From: Asanoa siamensis
Lineage (GTDB): Bacteria; Actinomycetota; Actinomycetes; Mycobacteriales; Micromonosporaceae
DNA: 64,000 nt
Direction: 5' to 3'
Assembly: GCF_016862555.1 (NCBI RefSeq)
Contig: NZ_BONE01000025.1
Coordinates: forward strand, 42,366 to 106,365
Shown here: one piece after another, positions 16,026 to 23,710 of the stretch
How positions within the stretch are numbered: the first letter of the stretch is position 1
Layout: each line of letters begins with the position of its first letter
Translations under genes and position numbers: made by a program
Notes under the pieces: generated by a model
Told to the model about the DNA's origin: nothing
Database searches by the model: none
The model's input: the letters and a program-made list of their open reading frames with translations, nothing else

Positions 16026-16502
16026 CGCCAGGAACGCTTCGAGCGCCTCCACCACGAGGGCGTGGTCGGCCGCCTGGGGCAGGCCGGAGACCGTGACCGT
16101 GCCGACGACGCCGACGTCGCGGACACGGATCGGGAAGGAGCCGCCGTGCGCCGCGTAGGCGGCGGGGTCGACGCCCGCGTCCGCGTCGAGGCCGCGGCCC
16201 TCGGCGAGCAGGCGCCGGCCCACCAGGTACGAGGCCGCGTTGAAGCGGTCGACGACCCGGACCTTGCGGTCGATCCAGCCGTCGTTGTCGGGCGCGGTGC
16301 CGGGCAGCGCCGCGTGGAAGAGCTGGTGGCCGTGGCGGCGGATGTCGATCGTGACCGGCAGCGTCCGTTCCCGCGCCAGCCCCACGAGCAGGCTGCCGAG
16401 CCGCCACGCGTCGTCGTTGTCGAACCGCGTGAACACGAGCCGCCGCTCCTGCTCCTCGAGCTCCGCGACGAGCGCGCCCAGGTCCTGATCGGTGCCGGTC
16501 AT
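16020..16502 (-). CDS. Heme-degrading-domain (UPF0303/GlcG-like) protein
   Basis: 160 residues matching the UPF0303 family in length and motifs: the N-terminal LVAELEEQERRLVFTRFDNDDAWRLG, then VTIDIRRHGHQLFHAALPG, WIDRKVRVVDRF and the C-terminal GSFPIRVRDVGVVGTVTVSGLPQAADHALVVEAL. The last block is the classic GlcG/HbpS-like sequence (IxxxGxxVGTVxVSGLxxxxDHxLV). Members are cytosolic and bind heme or small ligands, with poorly defined function. It is transcribed convergently with the HIT gene. Confidence 0.85.
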   Translation of the reverse strand: MTGTDQDLGALVAELEEQERRLVFTRFDNDDAWRLGSLLVGLARERTLPVTIDIRRHGHQLFHAALPGTAPDNDGWIDRKVRVVDRFNAASYLVGRRLLAEGRGLDADAGVDPAAYAAHGGSFPIRVRDVGVVGTVTVSGLPQAADHALVVEALEAFLAG

Positions 16503-16552
16503 GGCCTCCCCTTCGCCTCTTCTCCGCAGCCGAGAGTACGGGCCGGGCCGGC

Positions 16553-16975
16553 TCAGTCGGCCGGCGGCGCCGGCGCGGCGACGTCGTCGAACTCGCTGAA
16601 CCTGGTCTCCAGCCGGTTGCCCGGGACGTCGACGACCAGGACGGTGATGCGCCCGGCCGGGTCGAGGCTGACCGTCAGCGGCACCGCGGTCGCGCCCGCG
16701 TCGCGCACGAGCGTGGCGTCCAGCTGGCCGATGTTGGGGAAGCCGGCCAGGTCGGCGAGCGACTCGCGGCCCGGCTCGCTCGACGTGCTGCGGTAGGCGA
16801 AGCTCGTCGCCGCCATCTCCGCGATCGCCGCGCGCACCAGGTCGCGCGCCTCGGCCGCCGTCTCCGCGGCCGGGCGCGCCTCGTGCCGGGCGGTCGGCCC
16901 GGGCCCGTCGGCGCAGCCGGACAGGGCCGCCGCGGCGACCGTCAGGGCCAGGACGGAGCGGGTCAGACGTCGCAC
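16553..16975 (-). CDS. Small lipoprotein
   Basis: 140 residues. The GTG at 16975 is preceded by GGAGG with 5-nt spacing, giving the signal VRRLTRSVLALTVAAAALSGC with lipobox LSGC and a conserved-type Asp-containing N-terminus after it. The mature part is acidic, contains a helical segment (AEARDLVRAAIAEMAATSFAY) and beta strands, and resembles small LppX/LprG-like or SCO-type lipoproteins only in general character. An ATG at 17008 is in frame but gives a worse signal. It diverges from the kinase operon at 17079. Confidence 0.75.
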   Translation of the reverse strand: MRRLTRSVLALTVAAAALSGCADGPGPTARHEARPAAETAAEARDLVRAAIAEMAATSFAYRSTSSEPGRESLADLAGFPNIGQLDATLVRDAGATAVPLTVSLDPAGRITVLVVDVPGNRLETRFSEFDDVAAPAPPAD

Positions 16976-17039
16976 GAGAGCCTCCGTTCGAACGAACTTG
17001 AAGATCATCTCAGGTCGGCGGTGGCCCGTTCCGGCCCGG

Positions 17040-17067
17040 CCGTCCGTCAGATGTGGCTGACGGACGG
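17040..17067. promoter_or_regulatory. Inverted repeat A (CTGACGGAC family) before the kinase-CHAT operon
   Basis: Perfect 11-bp arms CCGTCCGTCAG and CTGACGGACGG separated by ATGTGG. The right arm abuts the AAGGAG ribosome-binding site of the kinase gene. The same half-site occurs at 23665-23679 and 36951-36988. It could be a protein operator or an mRNA hairpin that controls translation. Confidence 0.75.
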
Positions 17068-17078
17068 AAGGAGCGACG

Positions 17079-19370
17079 GTGGCTGTCGATCAACCGGGTT
17101 TCGGGCCGGCGCCCACCAGGCGCGAGGGGCCGCCGATCCCCCGGCCGACGCGGCGGGAGGGTGCGGGCGACCACGGCGATCCCGGTGACGACGAGGGTCT
17201 GCTGCGGCTCCCCCGCTCGCTCCGGGACCGCCTGACGATCGTGCGCGACCTGCGGGGTGGCGGCGAGGCCGACATCGTGCTCACCCGCGACGCCGACGGG
17301 CGGGCGCACGTCGTCAAGATCTATCGGCGGCACATCCGCATCGACCAGGCGGCCGCCGACCGGCTCACCTCCCTCGACCGGTCCTACCTGGTCGCCCCCG
17401 TGCAGACCGGGTTCGAGAACGGGCGGCACTGGGAGGTCATGGAGTACGTGCCCGGCGGCAGCCTGGCGGACCACCTCGGTGCACCCGGCCGGCCCGCACC
17501 GTCCACGTCGGAGATCGAGAGCGTCGTCCGGCAGGTCGCCGCCGGCCTGCACGAACTGCACGCCGCGCACATCACGCACAGCGACCTCAAGCCGGCCAAC
17601 ATCCTGCTGCGCGGCACCGACCCGCTGCGGCTCGCGCTCAGCGACTTCGGCCTCAGCAAGTTCCTCGGCGACGCCTCGAAGCGGTTCACCCAACAGGCCC
17701 TGACCCTCGCGTACGCCGCTCCCGAGTCGTTCTCCGGCCGGTTCTCGCCGGCGCAGGACTGGTGGGCCCTGGGCATGATCGTGCGCCGGCTCGCCACCGG
17801 CGAGGAGCCCTTCGCGGGCCTCGCGGACCAGGTCATCATGCACGAGCTGTCGGTGCGGCCGATCGCCCTCGACGGCGTCACCGACCAGCGGCTCATGCTG
17901 CTCTGCCGGGGCCTGCTCGTCCGCGACCCCGACCACCGCTGGGACGGTCGCCAGGTCGCCGCCTGGCTGGCCGGGGACAGCCCGCACGTGCACGACGTCG
18001 CCGACGTGCGGGCCTCCGACGCCCTGCACGTCGCCGACGCGGTGTGCTGGACCCGCTCCGAGGCGGCCCGGGCGTTCGTGGCCAACTGGGACCTGGCGCG
18101 GCAGACCTATCTGGAGCACATGGGTACGGACGACCGACCCAGCGCCGGCTGGCGGACGCTGCGGACCTGGCTGGAGCAGTTCCACCAGGACGTCGACCGC
18201 CGCATCCGCCTGATCGACCGGGTGCTGACCGCGCAGGTGCCGCCCGAGGTGCGGATGGTGCACCTGCTGCTCTGGCTCGACCCGACGCTGCCGCCGGTCT
18301 ACCGCGGTGCCTCGCTGCTGCCCGCGGACCTCGCCGGGCTGGCCGCTGTCGCCGCGCGCGGGCCCGGGGACGCCGCCACGATCGTCGACGAGCTCTGGCG
18401 GTACGAGCTGCTGCCCGTGCTCGCCCAGTTCGCGGGCGGCGCCGAGCTGGCCGAGGCGTACCGCGCCTGGCGCAACTCGCGGCGCCAGCTCGACGAGGTC
18501 CGGTCCATGCCGGCGTTGCCGGACGACGGTCGCCAGGCGCTGGACGCGAACGCCGCGCGGCACCAGGCCGTGCTGCTGCGGGCGGCGGCCGACCCGGGAG
18601 TCCCGGCCGAGCTGGCCAGCCAGGCGGGGGCCGCTCTGGACGGGCTGCCGCGGCGACCGTCCTGGTTGGACGGCCTGCGCCGGCTCCAGGACCCGGCGGT
18701 CGCCCTCGCCGTGCTGACGCTGGTCCCCGCGGCGCAGGCCGACAACGCGCGCGCCGCCGAGGCCCGCAACCGTTTCCTGCGCCAGTGGGAGCAGGAGGAG
18801 GCGCACCGGATCGAGGGCCGGAACAAGGCCATCGGGTACGCCGCCGCGGCGGCCGGCATCTGGGGCGGCGTGATGCTGGTCGGGGCGTTCGGCGGGGTCG
18901 CCCTGTTCGACCTGGCGGGCTCGACCTCGACCCCGACGGCCGGCGCCGACGGCGGCAACGGCGGCGCCCTGTTCCTCTGGGGCTTCGTCTGGCTGCTCTG
19001 CACGCTGGCGGAGGTCGGCCTCGCCTACCAGATCGGGGCGCACTACCACCCCGCGTGGTCGGCGCTGAACAGGTTGACGTGGCTGGGCCGGCGCCTGCCC
19101 GACGTCTGGGCCCTCGTCCGCCGCGCGGGCAACTCGATCCGGGCGTTCGCGGCGGCGGCGCCGCTGGTCGTGGGCGTCCTGTGCTGCGTCGGCCTGTGCT
19201 TCGCGCCGGCGGCGGCCGGCATCGGCGTCATGGCCTGGGGCGTAGCCACGCTCGCGGCCAGCGGCGGCCACCTCGTCTGGGCGCTGGTCCGCACGCAGCG
19301 CTTCGGCAAGCTCCGCGATCAGCGCGAGGAACAGCTCCTCGCCCTGCACAAACGAGAGGTCCAGCCATGA
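17079..19370 (+). CDS. Membrane-anchored Ser/Thr protein kinase
   Basis: 763 residues with a GTG start 5 nt after AAGGAG. The kinase domain (about 50-300) has a modified glycine loop GGGEADIV, Lys80 in VVKIYRR, the catalytic loop HSDLKPAN (D169, N174, so HSD instead of HRD), DFG (D189) and APES, so it should be active. A long helical middle (about 310-600) rich in Ala, Arg and Asp follows, and then about four TM helices (600-750) including a Cys-rich stretch GVLCCVGLCFAP. The kinase is thus N-terminal and cytoplasmic, with the membrane domain at the C-terminus, the reverse of PknB-type receptors. It heads a six-gene operon and overlaps the next gene by ATGA. It probably supplies phospho-Thr marks for the FHA protein in the operon. 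Confidence 0.9.
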   Translation: MAVDQPGFGPAPTRREGPPIPRPTRREGAGDHGDPGDDEGLLRLPRSLRDRLTIVRDLRGGGEADIVLTRDADGRAHVVKIYRRHIRIDQAAADRLTSLDRSYLVAPVQTGFENGRHWEVMEYVPGGSLADHLGAPGRPAPSTSEIESVVRQVAAGLHELHAAHITHSDLKPANILLRGTDPLRLALSDFGLSKFLGDASKRFTQQALTLAYAAPESFSGRFSPAQDWWALGMIVRRLATGEEPFAGLADQVIMHELSVRPIALDGVTDQRLMLLCRGLLVRDPDHRWDGRQVAAWLAGDSPHVHDVADVRASDALHVADAVCWTRSEAARAFVANWDLARQTYLEHMGTDDRPSAGWRTLRTWLEQFHQDVDRRIRLIDRVLTAQVPPEVRMVHLLLWLDPTLPPVYRGASLLPADLAGLAAVAARGPGDAATIVDELWRYELLPVLAQFAGGAELAEAYRAWRNSRRQLDEVRSMPALPDDGRQALDANAARHQAVLLRAAADPGVPAELASQAGAALDGLPRRPSWLDGLRRLQDPAVALAVLTLVPAAQADNARAAEARNRFLRQWEQEEAHRIEGRNKAIGYAAAAAGIWGGVMLVGAFGGVALFDLAGSTSTPTAGADGGNGGALFLWGFVWLLCTLAEVGLAYQIGAHYHPAWSALNRLTWLGRRLPDVWALVRRAGNSIRAFAAAAPLVVGVLCCVGLCFAPAAAGIGVMAWGVATLAASGGHLVWALVRTQRFGKLRDQREEQLLALHKREVQP

Positions 19371-20668
19371 GCGGCAGCAGCATCGTCGGTTTCGCGGTGG
19401 GCGGGGCGCGGCTGGCGTCGGGCCTCGGCCAGGTGCTCGCCCTGGACCCGGCCGAGGCCGCCGCACGCAACGCGCGCATCCGCCTGCTGACCGAGCAACG
19501 CCGCGACCGCCGCGCGGCGCTCGAGGCCGCGCTCGCCTGCGCCGCGGACGAGCGGGAACGCCAGGCGCAGCGGCTGATCACCGCCCGCGTGGACGCGGCG
19601 ACGGCCGCCGCCGCGCTCGCCTCGGCCGGCCTGCCGCCCGACCCCGCCCTGGAGGCGCCGCCTGCCGGCCCGGCGGCGGAGGCCTGGTGCCTCGGCCTCC
19701 GCCCTGCTGCGGAGGCGTGGTGCCTCGGCCTCACGGCCGCCGTCGCGGCGGCCCTCGACCGGGCCCGGGCCGCCACCGTCCAGGTGGCCGGAGCGCACCT
19801 GGCCGCCGCACTGTCCGCCCTGGACGACGGCCGGGTCGTCGCTGCCGCCGAGGTGGTCGGTCCCGCGGGGCCGGCACCGACCCGTGGCGCGCTGGCCGCG
19901 GTGACGCGCATGCTGGCCAGCCTCGATCCGCGGGCCGGCCAGGCCGACCGTGGTCTCGTCGAGGCGGCCGCCGGCGCCGCCGCAGGTCGCGCCGACAACG
20001 CCGGCCAGCTCACCGAGTTGCGGCTGCGGATCCAGACGGCGAACGAGAACGTCGCCCGGCGCCGCGACGACGCCGTCGTGGCCGCGCAGTTGCTCGACGC
20101 CGTCGAGCCGTACCCGGGTGGCGGTGGTCTCGATCCGCGGCGGTTGGCCCACGTGCGGCAGGCCCTGGCCGAGGTGGTGGCCGGCCGGCGGGCCCTCGAC
20201 GACGAGGTGCTCGACGAGGTGGCCCGGCTGCGCGAGCAGACCGAGGCGGTCGCCTCCGCGGCCACCGTCGCGGACGCCGTGGCGGACGCCCTCGGCGACC
20301 TCGGCTACCTGGTCGGTCCGGACTTCTCGGTGGGCACGGCCGCCGCCGGGATGCTCGAGGTCAGCCATCCCGCCCAGCCCGATCACCTGGTGCGGATGCG
20401 GGTCGACGCCGACCGCCGCCAGCTCGTCGCGCTGGTCTACCGCCAGGGCGCGGGCGAGGAGGCGGCGAAGGCCGACGCCGAGGCCGAGGCCGCCTGGTGC
20501 GGCGACCTCGACCGGGCCATCAGGCAGCTCTCCGAGTCGGGCCTGGTGCTGACCCCGGTGCTGCTGCGCGCGCCGGGCTCGCGACCCACGCCGGTCGTCG
20601 CGGGCCGGGCCGAGGAGCGCACGGAGAGCCGGCACAAGCAGCGGACCAACCAGCGGACGGAGCGATGA
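19367..20668 (+). CDS. Ala-rich helical/coiled-coil protein of unknown function
   Basis: 433 residues in an ATGA overlap with the kinase gene. It starts with a short hydrophobic Gly/Ala segment (SIVGFAVGGARLASGLGQVL) and is otherwise predicted mainly helical, with long Ala/Arg/Glu stretches (RIRLLTEQRRDRRAALEAAL; LRLRIQTANENVARRRDDAV). Near residues 103-122 a tandem duplication repeats AEAWCLGL twice. The C-terminal 120 residues look globular (LGYLVGPDFSVGTAAAGMLEV then LVRMRVDADRRQLVALVYRQG) and end in a basic Arg/Gln/Lys tail. I do not recognise a family. Its position between a kinase and an AAA+ ATPase suggests it is an adaptor or substrate of one of them. Confidence 0.85.
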   Translation: MSGSSIVGFAVGGARLASGLGQVLALDPAEAAARNARIRLLTEQRRDRRAALEAALACAADERERQAQRLITARVDAATAAAALASAGLPPDPALEAPPAGPAAEAWCLGLRPAAEAWCLGLTAAVAAALDRARAATVQVAGAHLAAALSALDDGRVVAAAEVVGPAGPAPTRGALAAVTRMLASLDPRAGQADRGLVEAAAGAAAGRADNAGQLTELRLRIQTANENVARRRDDAVVAAQLLDAVEPYPGGGGLDPRRLAHVRQALAEVVAGRRALDDEVLDEVARLREQTEAVASAATVADAVADALGDLGYLVGPDFSVGTAAAGMLEVSHPAQPDHLVRMRVDADRRQLVALVYRQGAGEEAAKADAEAEAAWCGDLDRAIRQLSESGLVLTPVLLRAPGSRPTPVVAGRAEERTESRHKQRTNQRTER

Positions 20669-22500
20669 TGCACGACCTCACCGGCTGGCCGGCGTTCGCG
20701 CGGGAGATCCACGCGACGCTGCCGACCCACGCGCAGTACGTGCTCTGGGGCAACGTCCACGACTCGTACCTGGTCGGCGAGGGCGACCAGACGCAGCTCG
20801 TCGCCCTGCCCGACCTGCTGGCCCGGTTGCTGGCGACCAGCGGGTACGTGTTCCTGCTCGGGCACGACTGCGTCGACGGGCCCGAGCTGAAACCGGCCGG
20901 CCCGGGTGACGGCCTCGCGGCGGCGCGGGCCCTGCTGGGCGACGGGTTCCGGCCCGGCGGCCGGGCACCCGAGCTGCCGGCGCTGGCCACCCAGCTCGAG
21001 GCGGTGAGCCGGCCGCGCCAGCCCGTCCGGGCCGGGGTGCTGCTGCGGGCGGCGCAGCTCCTGCGTTCCGCGACCGACCCGCAGGACGCGGAACGCGCCT
21101 TCCTGCGCCGGATGGACAAGCTCGCCCGCACCGCGCAGCCCGTGCCGGCGACGCAGGGGCGCACCGGCAGCCTCTACAACCCGGTCTTCTGGCTGGTGGT
21201 GCAGGAGGGCGAGCTGCCGGCCTGGTTCGCCGCGGCGAACGACCGGGTGCGGTCGATCGCGCTGCCGGCACCCGACTACGGCGACCGCGAGCGGACCGCC
21301 CGGCTGCTGCTGCGGCCGGACCGGCTCCCCGAGGACGAGCTGGCCGAGCTCGCTCAGTCGTTCGCCGAGCACGCGGAAGGGCTGACGCTGCAGGGCATGA
21401 TCGAGACGACCCGGCTGGCGCACGACCGGGGTCTGTCCAGCCGCGAGCTGCCCGACGCGGCGCGGATGTACAAGCTCGGCGTGCTGGACAACCCGTGGCG
21501 CCGCGAGTTCCTCCGCACCCGCATCCTGGCCGGCGAGAAGTCGCTGCCGGGCCGGGTCATCGGCCAGCCGCAGGCGGTCACCAAGACGCTCGACATCCTC
21601 AAGCGCGCCGCCCTCGGACTCTCCGGGGCGCAGGCGTCACGGTCGTCGGCGCGGCCCCGCGGCGTGCTCTTCTTCGCCGGCCCGACCGGTGTGGGCAAGA
21701 CCGAGCTGGCCAAGTCCGTCGCCCAGCTCGTGTTCGGTGACGAGAACGCCTACCTGCGGTTCGACATGAGCGAGTTCTCCGCCGAGCACTCCGGCGACCG
21801 GCTGATCGGCGCCCCGCCCGGCTACGTCGGGTTCGAGGCCGGCGGTGAGCTGACGAACGCCGTACGCCAGCAGCCGTTCCGGGTCATCCTGTTCGACGAG
21901 ATCGAGAAGGCGCACGCCCGGATCCTCGACAAGTTCCTGCAGATCCTCGAGGACGGGCGGCTGACCGACGGGCGCGGTGGCACCGTCCACTTCTCGGAGA
22001 GCATCCTGATCTTCACCTCCAACCTCGGCATGTACGTCGACGACCCGGCGACCGGCACCCTGCAGCCCACGGTCCGGCCCGGCACCCCCTACCAGGAGGT
22101 CGAGCAGAAGGTCCGCGCGGCGATCGAGGACCACTTCAACCGCAAGCTCAGCCGGCCGGAGCTGCTCAACCGGCTCGGCGACAACATCGTCGTCTTCAAC
22201 TTCGTGAGCCCGGAGGCGGCGGGGCGCATCTTCGAGTCGCAGCTCGCCAACATCCTCGGCCGGTTGCGCGACGAGCACGACGTACGCGTGACGCTCGCCG
22301 ACGACGTGCACGCCCAGCTGCGCGACCGCTGCACCGCCGACCTGGTGCACGGCGGCCGGGGCATCGGCTCGGCGCTGGAGACGGCGCTGGTCAACCCGCT
22401 CGCCCGCGCGCTGTTCGCGCAAGCACCGGCGGCCGGGTCGGCGGTGACGGTCAAGCGGCTGCTGCACGAGGGCGGCGTGACGACGGTCGAGCTGGCATGA
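20665..22500 (+). CDS. ClpB-like AAA+ ATPase with degenerate N-terminal AAA domain
   Basis: 611 residues; ATG in an ATGA overlap, with a second ATG 3 nt later. The C-terminal AAA+ domain matches Clp/HslU D2 modules: Walker A GPTGVGKTE (339-347), pore loop GYVG (386-389), Walker B VILFDE (407-412), sensor 1 ILIFTSN, arginine finger RPELLNRL and a GGRGIGSALE sensor-2 region followed by the Clp C-terminal subdomain. Residues 10-230 look like a second AAA-type domain (YVFLLGHD, FWLVVQEGELP, then RSIALPAPDYGDR) but lack a Walker A motif, so this part is probably structural. It would be a hexameric unfoldase or remodeller. It overlaps a radical-SAM gene by ATGA, so the two are likely partners. Confidence 0.9.
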   Translation: MMHDLTGWPAFAREIHATLPTHAQYVLWGNVHDSYLVGEGDQTQLVALPDLLARLLATSGYVFLLGHDCVDGPELKPAGPGDGLAAARALLGDGFRPGGRAPELPALATQLEAVSRPRQPVRAGVLLRAAQLLRSATDPQDAERAFLRRMDKLARTAQPVPATQGRTGSLYNPVFWLVVQEGELPAWFAAANDRVRSIALPAPDYGDRERTARLLLRPDRLPEDELAELAQSFAEHAEGLTLQGMIETTRLAHDRGLSSRELPDAARMYKLGVLDNPWRREFLRTRILAGEKSLPGRVIGQPQAVTKTLDILKRAALGLSGAQASRSSARPRGVLFFAGPTGVGKTELAKSVAQLVFGDENAYLRFDMSEFSAEHSGDRLIGAPPGYVGFEAGGELTNAVRQQPFRVILFDEIEKAHARILDKFLQILEDGRLTDGRGGTVHFSESILIFTSNLGMYVDDPATGTLQPTVRPGTPYQEVEQKVRAAIEDHFNRKLSRPELLNRLGDNIVVFNFVSPEAAGRIFESQLANILGRLRDEHDVRVTLADDVHAQLRDRCTADLVHGGRGIGSALETALVNPLARALFAQAPAAGSAVTVKRLLHEGGVTTVELA

Positions 22501-23129
22501 ACCTGGAGATCAGCCGGCTGCACCATCCGGTGACCGCGCTCGGGCCGGGCGTACGGGCGGGCATCTGGGTGCAGGGCTGCACGATCGGCTGCCACGGCTG
22601 CCTGGCGCGGGACACCTGGGAGCGGCGGCCGGAGCGGGCGCTGCCGGTCGCGGAGATCCTCGGCTGGCTCGCCGGCCTCCCCCGCCCGCTCGACGGCGTC
22701 ACCGTCTCCGGCGGCGAGCCGCTCCAGCAGGCCGCCGCCGTCGCCGACCTGCTCGCCGGCATCCACGAGTGGCGCGGCGCACAGCCCCTCGACGTGCTGC
22801 TGTTCACCGGCTACCCGTGGTCGCGCGCGGCCCGCGAGACCGCCGTCGTCGAGCGCTGCGACGCGGTGGTCGCCGGTCCCTACGTCGCCCGCCGCAACCG
22901 CGGTGACGTGCCGCTGCGCGGCTCCGACAACCAGCGGGTCGTCGCGCTGACCGCGCTCGGCCGCGCGCGGTACGGCCCCGGCGTGAAACTGCCGGCGCGT
23001 GGGCTGCAGGCGAGCGTGGCCGACGGGCGGATCTGGTTCGTCGGCATACCCCGGGCCGGCGACCTCGAGCGCGTGGCGGCCGGCCTGACCGCCCGGGACG
23101 TGCGGGTGGGAGGCACCACATGGGACTGA
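22497..23129 (+). CDS. Small radical-SAM/4Fe-4S protein, NrdG/PflA-activase-like
   Basis: 210 residues. The CxxxCxxC motif is C28-x3-C32-x2-C35 (GCTIGCHGC) and SAM-binding GGEP is at 72-75, followed by the helix LQQAAAVADLLAGI. The size and the WVQGC preceding the cluster motif fit the short activase branch (anaerobic RNR- and PFL-activating enzymes) that uses SAM and a 4Fe-4S cluster to generate glycyl radicals. No glycyl-radical enzyme is encoded nearby, so the target is unknown; it may modify a protein held by the AAA+ partner. It overlaps the ATPase gene by ATGA and the FHA gene by 10 nt. Confidence 0.88.
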   Translation: MNLEISRLHHPVTALGPGVRAGIWVQGCTIGCHGCLARDTWERRPERALPVAEILGWLAGLPRPLDGVTVSGGEPLQQAAAVADLLAGIHEWRGAQPLDVLLFTGYPWSRAARETAVVERCDAVVAGPYVARRNRGDVPLRGSDNQRVVALTALGRARYGPGVKLPARGLQASVADGRIWFVGIPRAGDLERVAAGLTARDVRVGGTTWD

Positions 23130-23668
23130 TCTGCCGGTCCTGCCGGGAGCCGGTGACACCGGCCGACGTGATCTGCCCCGGCTGCCGGGCCAACCTGACC
23201 GGGCCCGACGCCGTCCTGGATCCGGACGCGGTGGTCGCCGAGCCGGTCGACGAGCCCGTCGGCGATCCGCCGGCCGAGCCGGGTCTCACCTGCGCCAACT
23301 GCGCCGCGGAGCTGCTGCCGTCGGACTCCTCGGTCTGCCCGGGCTGCCTCACGCCGATCGTCGGCGCCGTGGTGCTCAAGGTCGGTGGCTGGCAGCACGT
23401 GCTGGCGCCGGGTGCGTCGCTCGTGCTCGGCCGCGACCCGCAGCGCTCCCCCGCCGCGCCGGCACTCGAGGACTTCGACACCGTCTCGCGGGTGCACGCC
23501 CAGGTCTCCGTCGACCGCGGCCGGCGGGCCACCGTGGTCGACCTCGACTCCACCAACGGCACGTTCGTCGACGACGTACGCGTCGGGGTGGGTGTGGTCG
23601 TGCCGCTCCAGCCGGGAGCGCGGCTGCGCCTCGGCAGCCACGCCTGCGTCGCCGTCGAGAGTCCCTGA
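23120..23668 (+). CDS. Double zinc-ribbon plus FHA domain protein
   Basis: 182 residues, GGGAGG site before the ATG. Two zinc ribbons are visible: C5/C8/C19/C22 and C58/C61/C73/C76, separated by an acidic Asp/Val/Pro linker. The C-terminal FHA domain (about 85-180) has the phosphopeptide-binding residues GR at 104-105, SRVH at 123-126 and TNGT at 145-148. FHA domains bind phosphothreonine, so this is the reader for the operon's kinase output. It overlaps the radical-SAM gene; its stop codon lies in the palindrome that precedes the CHAT gene. Confidence 0.92.
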   Translation: MGLICRSCREPVTPADVICPGCRANLTGPDAVLDPDAVVAEPVDEPVGDPPAEPGLTCANCAAELLPSDSSVCPGCLTPIVGAVVLKVGGWQHVLAPGASLVLGRDPQRSPAAPALEDFDTVSRVHAQVSVDRGRRATVVDLDSTNGTFVDDVRVGVGVVVPLQPGARLRLGSHACVAVESP

Positions 23669-23679
23669 CTGTCCGTCAG
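23665..23679. promoter_or_regulatory. Inverted repeat B (CTGACGGAC family) before the CHAT gene
   Basis: CTGAC-TGTCC-GTCAG, with CTGTCCGTCAG matching 11 bases of the half-site at 36978-36988. It overlaps the FHA stop codon and lies 31 bp before the CHAT start, so it may give the CHAT gene separate control. Confidence 0.6.
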
Positions 23680-23710
23680 GTCCAGGCGACGCCGATGCTT
23701 GGAGGACGCC

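Noticed and set aside
16985..16994. CGTTCGAACG palindrome as a possible SOS (LexA) box before the kinase operon.
   Set aside because: It lacks the GAAC-N4-GTTC spacing of actinobacterial LexA sites.
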